Shown here: in pieces, positions 1 through 6,489 of the stretch | Numbering within the stretch: the stretch's first letter is position 1 | Layout of the letters: each line of letters starts with the position of its first letter | DNA from: JBKPDV01 sp046728075 | Lineage (GTDB): Bacteria; Acidobacteriota; Thermoanaerobaculia; UBA5066; Gp7-AA6 | Length of the DNA: 12,004 nt | Direction of reading: 5' to 3' | Assembly: GCA_046728075.1 (NCBI GenBank) | Contig: JBKPDV010000075.1 | Location: forward strand, 1 to 12,004 | Notes under the pieces: generated by a model | The model's input: only the letters and a program-made list of their open reading frames with translations | Databases searched by the model: none | What the model was told of the DNA's origin: nothing | Made by a program: the position numbers and the translations under genes

Positions 1-459
1 TGGTGCACGACGAAATACTCGGACCGCTTCGCGGCGGGAGTGATGTTCGTCGGTATCACCGATCTGGTCTCCAAGGCGGGCACGACGGACATCTCGCAAG
101 AGGAGTTCCTGGTGCACAACCGGCGTTGGCCGTGGGACGACTGGAACAAGGCACTCGAAAGGAGCCCGATCACGCACGCCCGAGAGTCGCACACGCCGCT
201 CCTGATCCTCGACGGCAAGGAGGACCCGCGCGTGCATCCGAGCCAGTCGCTCGCGTTCTATCGGTACCTGAAGCTTCAGGGAAGGGCGCCGGTCCGCCTC
301 GTCCTGTATCCCGGCGAAGGGCACGGCAATCGAACCTCCGCTCATCGTCTCGACTACAACCTCCGCATGCTCCAGTGGTTCGAGCACTACCTGAAAGGCC
401 CGGGAGGCGAGCCGCCGGGCTATGAGATCGATGAGGAATACCGCAAGCCGGGTTCTTAG
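1..459 (+). CDS. S9 family (prolyl oligopeptidase-type) peptidase, C-terminal fragment
   Basis: The reading frame is open from base 1, so this is the 3' end of a gene that begins outside the window; 152 codons precede the TAG stop. The segment is the end of an alpha/beta-hydrolase catalytic domain. DGKEDPRVHPSQS carries the expected acid (Asp) of the triad. PGEGHGN carries the catalytic His, followed by the usual amphipathic C-terminal helix (LDYNLRMLQWFEHYL) of S9 exopeptidases and acylaminoacyl/dipeptidyl peptidases. The nucleophile motif GxSxGG lies upstream, outside the window. Family knowledge: these enzymes cleave short peptides, often in the periplasm or outside the cell. The next gene (a second peptidase) overlaps its end by 38 bases, suggesting co-transcription. 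The S9 family call is firm; the subfamily cannot be assigned from the tail alone. Confidence 0.88.
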   Translation, partial: WCTTKYSDRFAAGVMFVGITDLVSKAGTTDISQEEFLVHNRRWPWDDWNKALERSPITHARESHTPLLILDGKEDPRVHPSQSLAFYRYLKLQGRAPVRLVLYPGEGHGNRTSAHRLDYNLRMLQWFEHYLKGPGGEPPGYEIDEEYRKPGS

Positions 460-1582
460 CGCCGTCGCGTTCCCCCTCTCCGTACTGGCGATAGCGGCAG
501 CGTCGTCCGGCGACGAGCGTCCCCGCATCCGCGAACTCGGCGTCTCGCCGGGGGTTCTTTCGCCGGGAAAATGGAACGCGATCACGGACGTAGCAGGAGT
601 TCGAGTCGGACACAAGACGCTCGCCGAAGGGGACTCGATCCGCACGGGGGTGACGGCCATCCTGCCGCACGGCGGCAACATCTTTCAAAAAAAAGTCCCG
701 GCCGCCGTGTACGTCGGCAACGGCTTCGGAAAGGCCGCGGGCTTCCTGCAGGTTCGCGAGCTCGGCAACATCGAGACGCCGATCGTTCTGACGAACACTC
801 TGGCCGTGGGAATCGCCGTGGACGCGGTTGCCGGTTGGACACTCGCGCAGCCGGGAAATGAAGGGGTCCTGTCCGTCAATGCTGTCGTGGGAGAGACGAA
901 CGACGGCGGTCTGAACGACATTCGGGCGCGGCGGGTGACGGCCAGGGACGTCGTGGCCGCAATCGAAGCGGCGAAGGACGGACCGGTTCTCGAGGGCAGC
1001 GTCGGGGCGGGGACCGGTACGGCGGCCCTCGGATGGAAAGGAGGGATCGGGACCTCGTCGCGAGTTCTTCCCCCCAGGCTCGGCGGTTACACCGTCGGCA
1101 CGCTTGTCCAATCCAACTTCGGCGGAATCCTGACGATCGATGGTGTCCGCGTGGGCGAGAAGCTCGGTCGCTACGATTTCCGGGATTCGATCGAAACCGG
1201 CGCTTCTCCGGAAAAAGGCTCGTGCATGATCGTGATCGCGACGGACGCGCCAATTTCTTCTCGCAACCTCGAGCGACTGGCCCGCCGCGCTGTGCTCGGC
1301 CTCGCGCGCGCCGGCTCGTACATGTCCAACGGCTCCGGCGACTTCGTGATCGCCTTCTCGACGAAGAATCTGGAGGACTACTCTCCGGCCGCCCGTACGC
1401 GAATCGTCGAGGAGGTCCAGAACGACTTCGTCAGCCCGCTCTTCCTGGCGGCCGTCGAATCGGTCGAGGAGGCCGTTTACAATTCCTTAACCCGAGCCAC
1501 GACCGTCACGGGAAACGGGAAGACTCTCGAAGCGATTCCGATCGAAAAGCTTCGGGCGATTCTCGGCGACCGGAAGCGATAA
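422..1582 (+). CDS. Exported P1 family peptidase (DmpA/BapA-type beta-peptidyl/L-aminopeptidase)
   Basis: A 386-residue Ntn-hydrolase of the P1 (DmpA) family. These enzymes are made as one chain, cut themselves before a Ser/Thr, and then remove N-terminal residues from peptides, amides or beta-peptides. The likely self-cleavage site is Gly266-Ser267 (PEKGSCMIVIATDAP), so Ser267 would be the nucleophile. VQSNFGG (Asn232) and SNGSGD (Ser305, Asp307) match conserved active-site segments; Ser305 and Asp307 lie 38 and 40 residues after the nucleophile, as in BapA (Ser250/Ser288/Glu290). GKWNAITDVAGVRVGH and GVTAILPHGGN are typical N-terminal family motifs. Residues 1-30 form a signal peptide (RNTASR, then a hydrophobic core ending AAASSG), so the protein is exported. 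The start at 422 overlaps the S9 gene; ATG at 431 is equally possible, as neither has a clear Shine-Dalgarno. An A8 run at 687-694 is unusual for this GC-rich gene. Confidence 0.93.
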   Translation: MRSMRNTASRVLSAVAFPLSVLAIAAASSGDERPRIRELGVSPGVLSPGKWNAITDVAGVRVGHKTLAEGDSIRTGVTAILPHGGNIFQKKVPAAVYVGNGFGKAAGFLQVRELGNIETPIVLTNTLAVGIAVDAVAGWTLAQPGNEGVLSVNAVVGETNDGGLNDIRARRVTARDVVAAIEAAKDGPVLEGSVGAGTGTAALGWKGGIGTSSRVLPPRLGGYTVGTLVQSNFGGILTIDGVRVGEKLGRYDFRDSIETGASPEKGSCMIVIATDAPISSRNLERLARRAVLGLARAGSYMSNGSGDFVIAFSTKNLEDYSPAARTRIVEEVQNDFVSPLFLAAVESVEEAVYNSLTRATTVTGNGKTLEAIPIEKLRAILGDRKR

Positions 1583-1673
1583 CCGCCGGCGCCCGCAGGG
1601 TCGCCTTTGTTCGAACGAATCCGAGGCCATCCTTTCGGCCGTAATCCCAACAGCGTCAAACGTCGTCGTATGC

Positions 1674-1681
1674 GAGGGAAG
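1674..1681 (+). promoter_or_regulatory. Ribosome binding site deciding the esterase start
   Basis: GAGGGAAG lies 6 bases before ATG 1688. It favours that ATG over the longer in-frame ATG starts at 1607 and 1670, and the protein then begins directly with a clean signal peptide. Confidence 0.7.
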
Positions 1682-1687
1682 ACGAGC

Positions 1688-2857
1688 ATGCCAAGGATCG
1701 CTTGGTTGGCGGCACTTCTGGCGTTTGCCGGCAGAGTCTCGGCGTTGGAGAGTTATGCCTGTAGTCCGACGACCGGCCTTTCTTCGCCGGTTGCCGCCTG
1801 CACCGCTGCCAATCCGTGCACAAAGCCGGACCCGAGCCTCAATGTTTCCATTCTGAGTACTCCCACGCAGATTCCCGTCTGCCATACGACGCAGAGCGGC
1901 CGTCCATCGTTCTCTGACGATCCTCCGGACCGCGGCGTAGCGGCGGACGGCGTCGATCGGTATGCCTGTGTCTTTCGTCCGTCCGGCGCTTCGCGCCTCG
2001 CGCCTCGCCCCCTGGTCCTGTTCTTCCACGGCGGTCTCTCCAACGCCGCGACGATCTACAACGGAATGTCGCTGCGGTCCAAGGCGATCGGCTTCGACCT
2101 GACGGGAGACCCGCTTCGACCTGGATTCTTTCTGGTCTCGGTTCAGGGCCGCAATTTGAACTTTCCGACGGAGGCCGATCCTCAGGGACCTCTGCACGAC
2201 TTCTTCTATAGAGATCTGAAGTCTCCTTCGTCGAATCCCGACGTCGCGAACGCCGATCGCCTGATCGACGAGTTCGTCACGACGGGCGCCGTCGACCGAT
2301 CGCGCATCTACGTCATGGGTTGGTCCAACGGAGGCTTCTTCGCGCAGATGTACGCGATCGCGCGCCACGCGACGCCGACTCCTGGTGGCAACCGGGTCGC
2401 CGCCGCGGCGATCTACTCTTCCGCCGACCCGTTCAATGGCGTCCAGAAGGGGGAGTCTCCTTCCTGCCAGCTCAACCCCTACCCCCTCTCGACCGTTCCG
2501 ATCTTCCTGACTAGCCGGTCCTGCGACTACATCGCGTGCGACGAGGCGCAGAGCGCGCACCTCGTGGATCAGGGTCAGATCGTCCCGCCGGGCTACATCG
2601 TCGGGCCCTGGATCTCGACGCTGATCAATCGAGTCGGGGATCCCAACGTTCGGTGGATGATCGTCCGTGGCGACGGCCCCACGGTGTCGGCCTGCACGCC
2701 GCCTCTTCTTTGTCCGTACGCCACGGCGACCGTCAACCACATCCACTGGCCCGACGGCGTCGAGGATGGGAGCGGGATCGACCACGAGCCGGAGATCCTC
2801 GGTTTTCTCCGGGACAATCCTCTCGTCCGGACGCACGTTCTGGCGCCACGGCGCTAA
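1688..2857 (+). CDS. Secreted cysteine-rich alpha/beta hydrolase, PHB-depolymerase/LpqC-like esterase
   Basis: A 389-residue protein with a signal peptide (MPRIAWLAALLAFAGRVSA, cut after VSA). The hydrolase fold shows LVLFFHGG (oxyanion-hole strand, His114) and VDRSRIYVMGWSNGG with nucleophile Ser213. The probable acid is Asp280 in RSCDYIACDEAQS and the probable base is His353 in VNHIHWPDG, resembling the GHxWP motif of esterase-type PHB depolymerases, feruloyl esterases and LpqC. Ten cysteines are spread over the mature chain (about residues 25, 38, 44, 65, 94, 260, 279, 284, 336, 342), consistent with an extracellular disulfide-bonded enzyme. The N-terminal segment before the fold (about residues 20-100) is Cys/Pro/Ser-rich with no recognised domain. 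It follows the P1 peptidase after 105 bases with no strong terminator or promoter, and converges with the ABC ATPase gene. Substrate unknown: polyester, acylated polysaccharide or another ester are all possible. Confidence 0.85.
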   Translation: MPRIAWLAALLAFAGRVSALESYACSPTTGLSSPVAACTAANPCTKPDPSLNVSILSTPTQIPVCHTTQSGRPSFSDDPPDRGVAADGVDRYACVFRPSGASRLAPRPLVLFFHGGLSNAATIYNGMSLRSKAIGFDLTGDPLRPGFFLVSVQGRNLNFPTEADPQGPLHDFFYRDLKSPSSNPDVANADRLIDEFVTTGAVDRSRIYVMGWSNGGFFAQMYAIARHATPTPGGNRVAAAAIYSSADPFNGVQKGESPSCQLNPYPLSTVPIFLTSRSCDYIACDEAQSAHLVDQGQIVPPGYIVGPWISTLINRVGDPNVRWMIVRGDGPTVSACTPPLLCPYATATVNHIHWPDGVEDGSGIDHEPEILGFLRDNPLVRTHVLAPRR

Positions 2858-2876
2858 AGCGGCAGGCTGCAGCCGT

Positions 2877-2894
2877 AACAATCTATATATTGTT
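2877..2894. repeat. AT-rich hairpin between convergent genes
   Basis: AACAAT and ATTGTT arms (6 bp) flank a CTATAT loop in the 39-base gap between the convergent esterase and ABC ATPase genes. Just before it, GGCTGCAGCC is a perfect 10-base palindrome. There is no T-tract, so a rho-independent terminator is only a possibility; the AT-rich patch stands out against the GC-rich surroundings. Confidence 0.4.
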
Positions 2895-2896
2895 GT

Positions 2897-3658
2897 CTAG
2901 GGAACCGGAGCGGGAGCCTGGTGCTGTTGGAGAAGGTCGCGCGTTGCGGGATGCCTCGGGTGAGCCAGCACACTGCCCGCGGGACCTTCCTCGACGACGA
3001 CTCCTTCCGCGAGGATCAGGACCCTGTCGGCGAAGTCCCGCGCAAAGTCCACGTCGTGCGTCGCGATGAGGAGTCCCCGCCCGTCCTGTCCCAGCTTGCG
3101 CAGTGTCGCGCCGAGAGAACCCCGGCGCGCGGGGTCGAGCGCGGCCGTGGGTTCGTCCATCAGAAGGAGGGGAGGATCGACCGCGAGCGCTCGAGCGATG
3201 GCCACCCGCTGCGCCTCGCCGCCCGAGAGCTCCCTCGGGTAAGCGGAAGCGCGGGAGCCCACGCCCAAGGATTCCAGAAGAGCGATCCCGTTTTCGCAGG
3301 CCAGAGCCGCGGACTGATCGTGCACATGGACGGGGGAAAGCACCACGTTTTCCAGAGCGGTCAGGTGCTCGAAGAGAGCATTCGTCTGAAAGACCATGCC
3401 GACTCGACGCCGAAGCTCGCGAAGGCGGGATTCCGGAGGCACCGGACCGGGGGAGAGAGAGAACCCGTCCACCTGAATCGATCCGGAGCCAAAAGGCTCG
3501 AGCGCGCACACCGACCGGAGCGCGGTGGTCTTGCCGCATCCGGAGAGTCCCATCAGCGCAACGAACTCTCCCCGCGCGACTTCGATCGAGACCCCCTTCA
3601 AGACCTCACGCGACCCGCGCGTGAGCCGCAACGCGTCGACGACGAGCAGCCTGGTCAC
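2897..3658 (-). CDS. Polar amino acid ABC transporter ATP-binding protein (GlnQ/HisP-like)
   Basis: A 253-residue ABC ATPase that would power amino acid import from the cytoplasmic face. Visible motifs in order: Walker A GLSGCGKTT (37-45), Q-loop Gln91 (MVFQTNALFEHLT), signature ELSGGEAQR (143-151), Walker B LLLMDEP (164-170) with Glu169, D-loop ALDP, and switch His201 (ATHDVDFA). The Q-loop and length fit the HAAT (polar amino acid) family, although the usual MVFQxFNLFPH is here changed to MVFQTNALFEH. The GTG start at 3658 overlaps the permease stop as GTGA, with GGAG 6 bases upstream, so translation is coupled. Partner: the fused binding protein/permease directly upstream. The substrate is inferred from the family only. 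The tail ends in QQHQAPAPVP. Confidence 0.92.
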   Translation of the reverse strand: MTRLLVVDALRLTRGSREVLKGVSIEVARGEFVALMGLSGCGKTTALRSVCALEPFGSGSIQVDGFSLSPGPVPPESRLRELRRRVGMVFQTNALFEHLTALENVVLSPVHVHDQSAALACENGIALLESLGVGSRASAYPRELSGGEAQRVAIARALAVDPPLLLMDEPTAALDPARRGSLGATLRKLGQDGRGLLIATHDVDFARDFADRVLILAEGVVVEEGPAGSVLAHPRHPATRDLLQQHQAPAPVP

Positions 3659-5181
3659 GCGGCGCTCCAGCGTCGCTCCAGGCGGCGCGCGAGCCGCGAA
3701 AGGGGCAGCGACAACGCGAGGTAGATGGCCGCGCAGAGCGCGCCCGGTAGCGCCCAGCTCCCGATATTGGCGGCGAAGATCGCCGTCTCCTTGGTCAGCT
3801 CGACGACAGTGATCACCGAAACGAGCGAGGAGTCCTTGAGAAGCGCCACGAAGTCATTGGTCATGGGCGCCAGAGCCAGGCGCAAGGCCTGCGGCCCGCG
3901 CACGAGCCGGAAGATCAGCCACTCCGAGAAGCCGAGCGTGCGGGCCGCCTCCAACTGCACGCGCGGCACGGCGAGGAGCGCGCCCCGGTAGATCTCGCTC
4001 TCATAGGCCGCATAGTTCAATCCCAGCCCGAGCAACGCCGCGACGAAGGCGGGAAGTCTCACGACCGAGGTGAGACCGTAATATAGGACGAAGAGTTGAA
4101 GCAGCACCGGAGTCCCGCGAACGAGCTCCACATAGCCTGTAAGCAGCGTTGCGACGGGCCTCGCCCCATAGATCCGGCCCAGCGCGATCGCGCAGCCGGT
4201 GAGGACGGCGAGCGCCATCGCAAGGCAGGTCAGGACGAGCGTGACTCCGGCGGCTCGGAGAAGAGCCGGCAAATAGCGGATCGCGGCCGACGGGGCGGAT
4301 CCGCGGTCCGGAGACGGGGCGGGGAGAGCTGCCGCTTCCTGGGCGAGTACTCGCTGGAAGAAGGGGCGCTGCGATTCGTCCCACACATCCCACCGTCGGA
4401 AGATTCGCTCGAGAGTTCCGTTGCGCATTGCCTGGCGCAGGATTCCGTCGATTCGGTCCCGTAGCGCCGTGTTGCGCCGCGCAAGCACGCCGACGTAGTG
4501 GCCCGTCGCGATCGGTTCCGGCTCGATCGCGAGTCCTGACACGCGTTTCAAGGAGCGGGCGGCGATGATGTTGTCCAGCAGAACCGCGTCGAGGCGTCCC
4601 TGAGCGAGGTCCGTGTAAGGGTGCACGTCGTCGTCGTAGGAGACGATTTCGATCCGATCGCGGGCGGCGAGCAGGATGTCGTAGGCGATCGTGCCGGCCA
4701 GCGTGCCCACGCGCCGACCCGAGAGGCGGCTCAGAGTCGGGTATCGGCCGCGCTCCTCGGCGCGCACGGCCAGCACTTCGCGAAACTCGAAGTAGGGGAT
4801 CGTGACGGCGTGCCGCTCCCGCCGCGTCGGCGTGTCCTCGACGCCGGAGAGGCCGATGTCGAAGTCGCCGCGCTCGACCGACGCGTCGATCGATTGAAAT
4901 GCGACCTGCAGGAACCGCGGGCGACGGTCGAGGCCGCGAGCCAGAACCTCCGCGACCTCGACGTCGAAACCCCGCAGGCGCGACGGGTCCGCTGGATCGG
5001 CTTCGACGTAAGGAGCGCCGCCCCCCGCGTCGCCGCCCCAGAGGAGAACGCGGGGAGAGGACGGGGGGACGGGGGGACGGGGGGACGGGGCGTGTGGAGA
5101 GAGCGACGCGGGGACGCGGGGACGCGCGGACGCGGGGAAAGCAAGGAGAAAAGCGGTAAGAAGGGCGGCGGAGTGGTTCAC
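3655..5181 (-). CDS. Fused substrate-binding protein/permease of a polar amino acid ABC importer
   Basis: A 508-residue fusion. Residues 1-19 form a signal peptide (ALLTAFLLAFPASA). Residues 20-43 are a Pro/Arg/Ser linker encoded by G-rich octamer repeats. Residues 44-265 form an SBP_bac_3 domain: RGFDVEVAEVLA, TPTRRERHAVTIPYFE (Arg120 at the usual ligand-carboxylate-binding position), GRRVGTLAGTIAYD, and DLAQGRLDAVLLDN. After a second linker (270-300), residues 300-500 form a BPD_transp_1 permease with several membrane segments. The EAA loop is EAARTLGFSEWLIFRLVRGPQALR, followed by NDFVALLKDSSL, both hallmarks of His/Gln-type permeases. SBP-permease fusions (GlnHP type) are known in this family; the binding domain would be tethered on the outer membrane face. 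The GTG start at 5181 overlaps the rhomboid stop by 4 bases (GTGA); the longer open frame upstream lies antisense-free but in the rhomboid gene and has no signal peptide. The end overlaps the ATPase start by GTGA too. Confidence 0.9.
   Translation of the reverse strand: MNHSAALLTAFLLAFPASARPRVPASLSPHAPSPRPPVPPSSPRVLLWGGDAGGGAPYVEADPADPSRLRGFDVEVAEVLARGLDRRPRFLQVAFQSIDASVERGDFDIGLSGVEDTPTRRERHAVTIPYFEFREVLAVRAEERGRYPTLSRLSGRRVGTLAGTIAYDILLAARDRIEIVSYDDDVHPYTDLAQGRLDAVLLDNIIAARSLKRVSGLAIEPEPIATGHYVGVLARRNTALRDRIDGILRQAMRNGTLERIFRRWDVWDESQRPFFQRVLAQEAAALPAPSPDRGSAPSAAIRYLPALLRAAGVTLVLTCLAMALAVLTGCAIALGRIYGARPVATLLTGYVELVRGTPVLLQLFVLYYGLTSVVRLPAFVAALLGLGLNYAAYESEIYRGALLAVPRVQLEAARTLGFSEWLIFRLVRGPQALRLALAPMTNDFVALLKDSSLVSVITVVELTKETAIFAANIGSWALPGALCAAIYLALSLPLSRLARRLERRWSAA
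5056..5137. repeat. Octamer tandem repeats (ACGGGGGG and ACGCGGGG), G-quadruplex-capable
   Basis: On the + strand, G-runs at 5063-5068, 5071-5076, 5079-5084 and 5087-5090 are separated only by AC, giving an 8-base period. A second block at 5106-5137 has four 8-base units, ACGCGGGG three times and one ACGCGCGG. The runs satisfy the simple G-quadruplex pattern on the template strand of the ABC gene. They encode residues about 16-42 of the SBP-permease (the end of the signal peptide and the Pro/Arg linker), read in changing frames because 8 is not a multiple of 3. Confidence 0.85.
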
Positions 5182-5885
5182 AGCAGGCCGGTGTCCGTCA
5201 CCGGGCGCGGCCGGTTTCGGCGCAGGAAGATCCAGAAGGTCAGCAGGCCGGTGACGAATCCCCCAACGTGCGCCCAGAAAGCGATTCCGCCCGCCGCACG
5301 CGGGCTCGCGACGGCGAGCGCTCCACCGAAAAATTGCGTGAGAAACCAGAGGCCGAGGTACAGAAACGCCGGCACCTCGAAAAAGATGGGGAAAATCAGG
5401 ATCGGGAACATCGCGACGATGCGCGCATGCGGGAAGAGGACGAAGTAAGCCGCCATCACTCCCGCGATCGCGCCGGAGGCTCCAACGGCGGGAACGGTCG
5501 AGTTGGGGTTCAAGAAGACGTGAAGGAGGCCTGCGGCCAGTCCGCAGATCAGATAGAAGAGAACGAACCGAAGAGGGCCCATCCGGTCTTCCACGTTGTC
5601 TCCGAAGATCGCGAGCACCCACATGTTGCCGATGATGTGGAGCCAGCCGCCGTGCAGGAACATCGTCGTGACGAAGGGCAGGAGCGTTCGCGGATAGCCG
5701 ACCTCGGCCGCCCACTCGGGGTGCAGGAACCGCGCGGGAACGAGGCCGTAGAGGTACATCAGATTCTCCGCCGCACTCGGAGGAAGCGCGATCTCCTGGA
5801 TGAACACGAGGACGTTGAGGAGAATCAGAATCCAGGTTGCGAAAGGGAAGTGCTGACGTGGAACCGTGTCGCGAATCGGGAACAT
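5178..5885 (-). CDS. Rhomboid family intramembrane serine protease
   Basis: A 235-residue polytopic membrane protein with all rhomboid hallmarks: the L1-loop/TM2 motif HGGWLHIIGNMW (residues 78-89; His83 and Asn87 of the oxyanion region), catalytic Ser137 in GASGAIAG, and catalytic His206 in AHVGGFVTG. Six or more hydrophobic segments are visible, starting at residue 16 (ATWILILLNVLVFI). The loop between TM1 and TM2 (residues 35-70) is long, as in many bacterial rhomboids of this type. It cleaves membrane-anchored substrates within the bilayer; the substrate here is unknown. ATG 5885 is used. No Shine-Dalgarno is visible, because a TCAATGAA repeat array runs to within 4-5 bases of the ATG. 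Its stop overlaps the SBP-permease GTG by 4 bases (GTGA), so it is first in a coupled set with the ABC importer. A functional link to transport is inferred only from that coupling. Confidence 0.94.
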   Translation of the reverse strand: MFPIRDTVPRQHFPFATWILILLNVLVFIQEIALPPSAAENLMYLYGLVPARFLHPEWAAEVGYPRTLLPFVTTMFLHGGWLHIIGNMWVLAIFGDNVEDRMGPLRFVLFYLICGLAAGLLHVFLNPNSTVPAVGASGAIAGVMAAYFVLFPHARIVAMFPILIFPIFFEVPAFLYLGLWFLTQFFGGALAVASPRAAGGIAFWAHVGGFVTGLLTFWIFLRRNRPRPVTDTGLL

Positions 5886-5889
5886 GGAG

Positions 5890-5988
5890 ATTGATTCATT
5901 GACTCATTGTTCATTGATCCATTGAGAGACCCGCGAATCGACGAGCCCCAATCAGACAATGAATCAATGATTCACTGGTTCAATCCTC
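5890..5988. repeat. Inverted pair of degenerate TCAATGAA octamer arrays
   Basis: On the - strand one array reads ATTGAACC/AGTGAATC/ATTGATTC/ATTGTCTG (5988 down to about 5952). A second, oppositely oriented array reads TCAATGGA/TCAATGAA/CAATGAG/TCAATGAA/TCAAT (about 5924 down to 5890). The two are inverted copies of one 8-base unit. The arms contain a perfect 12-bp inverted repeat, 5890-5901 with 5957-5968, enclosing 55 bases. The first array encodes the last residues (PVNH) and the TGA stop of the Mpo1-like gene. The second ends next to the rhomboid start. Confidence 0.85.
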
Positions 5989-6410
5989 CTGACGTGCAGC
6001 AGTTCGTTCCAGAGGAAGATCGGGCCCACCAGGAGGTGCAGCAGATTTTTGAAGAACGCCGGCGACTTCTTCTCGTAGCGAGCGTGGCCGATGCCCTGGA
6101 AGATCCAGCCCGCCACGAAAGCCGCCAGCCCGATGCGCCAGTCTGCGACGAACCGGGCGATCAGGTCGAGCGCGACCGCTTCCGCCAGCATCGTCAGGCC
6201 GAGAGGCACGGAGAGGGTCAGATAGTAGAGAGATGCCACGGCGACGAAGACCTCGGCGAGAGTCCAGCGCCCGCCCGGCAGCGCCGCCAGTTGCAGCAGA
6301 GCCAGGAGACCGTACACGATGAGCGTGATTCCGAAGGCGTGGCACACCAGGTTGCCGCGCGTCCGGTGATAAGAGCCGTAGTCGGTCAGCAGCGCGTCGA
6401 TGCGGGTCAG
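5964..6410 (-). CDS. Mpo1-like (DUF962/YGL010w) membrane protein, probable CTG start
   Basis: The family signature is GWIFQGIGHARYEKKSPAFF followed by KNLLHLLVGPIFLWNELL. Yeast Mpo1 is an Fe(II) dioxygenase of 2-hydroxy fatty acid alpha-oxidation in the ER membrane; bacterial members are mostly uncharacterised. Three to four hydrophobic segments are visible. The conserved N-terminal histidine motif (DYGSYHRTRGNLVCHAFGI) lies mostly upstream of the GTG at 6347, so that GTG cannot be the true start. The frame is open to CTG 6410, which is preceded by GAGAGGGG at a 6-base spacing and by TATAAT further upstream, giving 148 residues, a normal family length. Putative metal ligands are His15, His24 and His109, with Glu113 nearby. 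The usual NP pair in HxNPxNxxxH is TR here. The C-terminal PVNH and the stop codon derive from the octamer repeat. It is divergent from the alcohol dehydrogenase. A lipid role is inferred from the family. Confidence 0.8.
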   Translation of the reverse strand: MTRIDALLTDYGSYHRTRGNLVCHAFGITLIVYGLLALLQLAALPGGRWTLAEVFVAVASLYYLTLSVPLGLTMLAEAVALDLIARFVADWRIGLAAFVAGWIFQGIGHARYEKKSPAFFKNLLHLLVGPIFLWNELLHVRRIEPVNH

Positions 6411-6416
6411 GCTGTG

Positions 6417-6424
6417 CCCCTCTC
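6417..6424 (-). promoter_or_regulatory. Shine-Dalgarno for the CTG start of the Mpo1-like gene
   Basis: On the - strand GAGAGGGG is followed by CACAGC and then CTG (6410-6408). No ATG, GTG or TTG occurs in frame upstream of 6347 with comparable support, and this site restores the complete family N-terminus. Confidence 0.6.
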
Positions 6425-6432
6425 GCGCCGGA

Positions 6433-6438
6433 ATTATA
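6433..6438 (-). promoter_or_regulatory. Candidate -10 box (TATAAT) for the Mpo1-like gene
   Basis: An exact TATAAT on the - strand, 22 bases before the CTG start, in an otherwise GC-rich divergent intergenic region. The -35 region is weak (TTGGGC at 15-base spacing or ATTGGG at 16). Transcription from here would give a leader of about 16 bases that includes the Shine-Dalgarno. Confidence 0.45.
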
Positions 6439-6473
6439 GGTGCGTCCGGAAGCGCCCAATCTTCTCTTCGCGT

Positions 6474-6480
6474 GGAGGAG
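6474..6480 (+). promoter_or_regulatory. Ribosome binding site of the alcohol dehydrogenase
   Basis: GGAGGAG, 9 bases before ATG 6490, selects this start over the upstream in-frame GTG/ATG at 6400, whose extra 30 residues show no family similarity. Confidence 0.7.
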
Positions 6481-6489
6481 AATCAGGCG

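Noticed and set aside
1583..1673. Looked for a terminator and promoter between the P1 peptidase and the esterase.
   Set aside because: Only a weak GGCC/GGCC hairpin and a short TTCGAA palindrome are present; no T-tract and no convincing -35/-10 pair.
1487..2881. A 464-codon open frame on the - strand opposite the secreted esterase.
   Set aside because: Extremely Arg-rich, no domain, and fully antisense to a gene with a signal peptide and catalytic triad.
5182..5715. The open extension of the SBP-permease frame upstream of GTG 5181, covering most of the rhomboid gene.
   Set aside because: The translated extension is Arg/Pro-rich with no domain. The signal peptide begins at GTG 5181, which also makes the GTGA overlap.
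5890..5988. Considered whether the octamer arrays were a CRISPR array.
   Set aside because: Units are 8 bases, degenerate, without spacers, and in inverted orientation; no cas genes are present.
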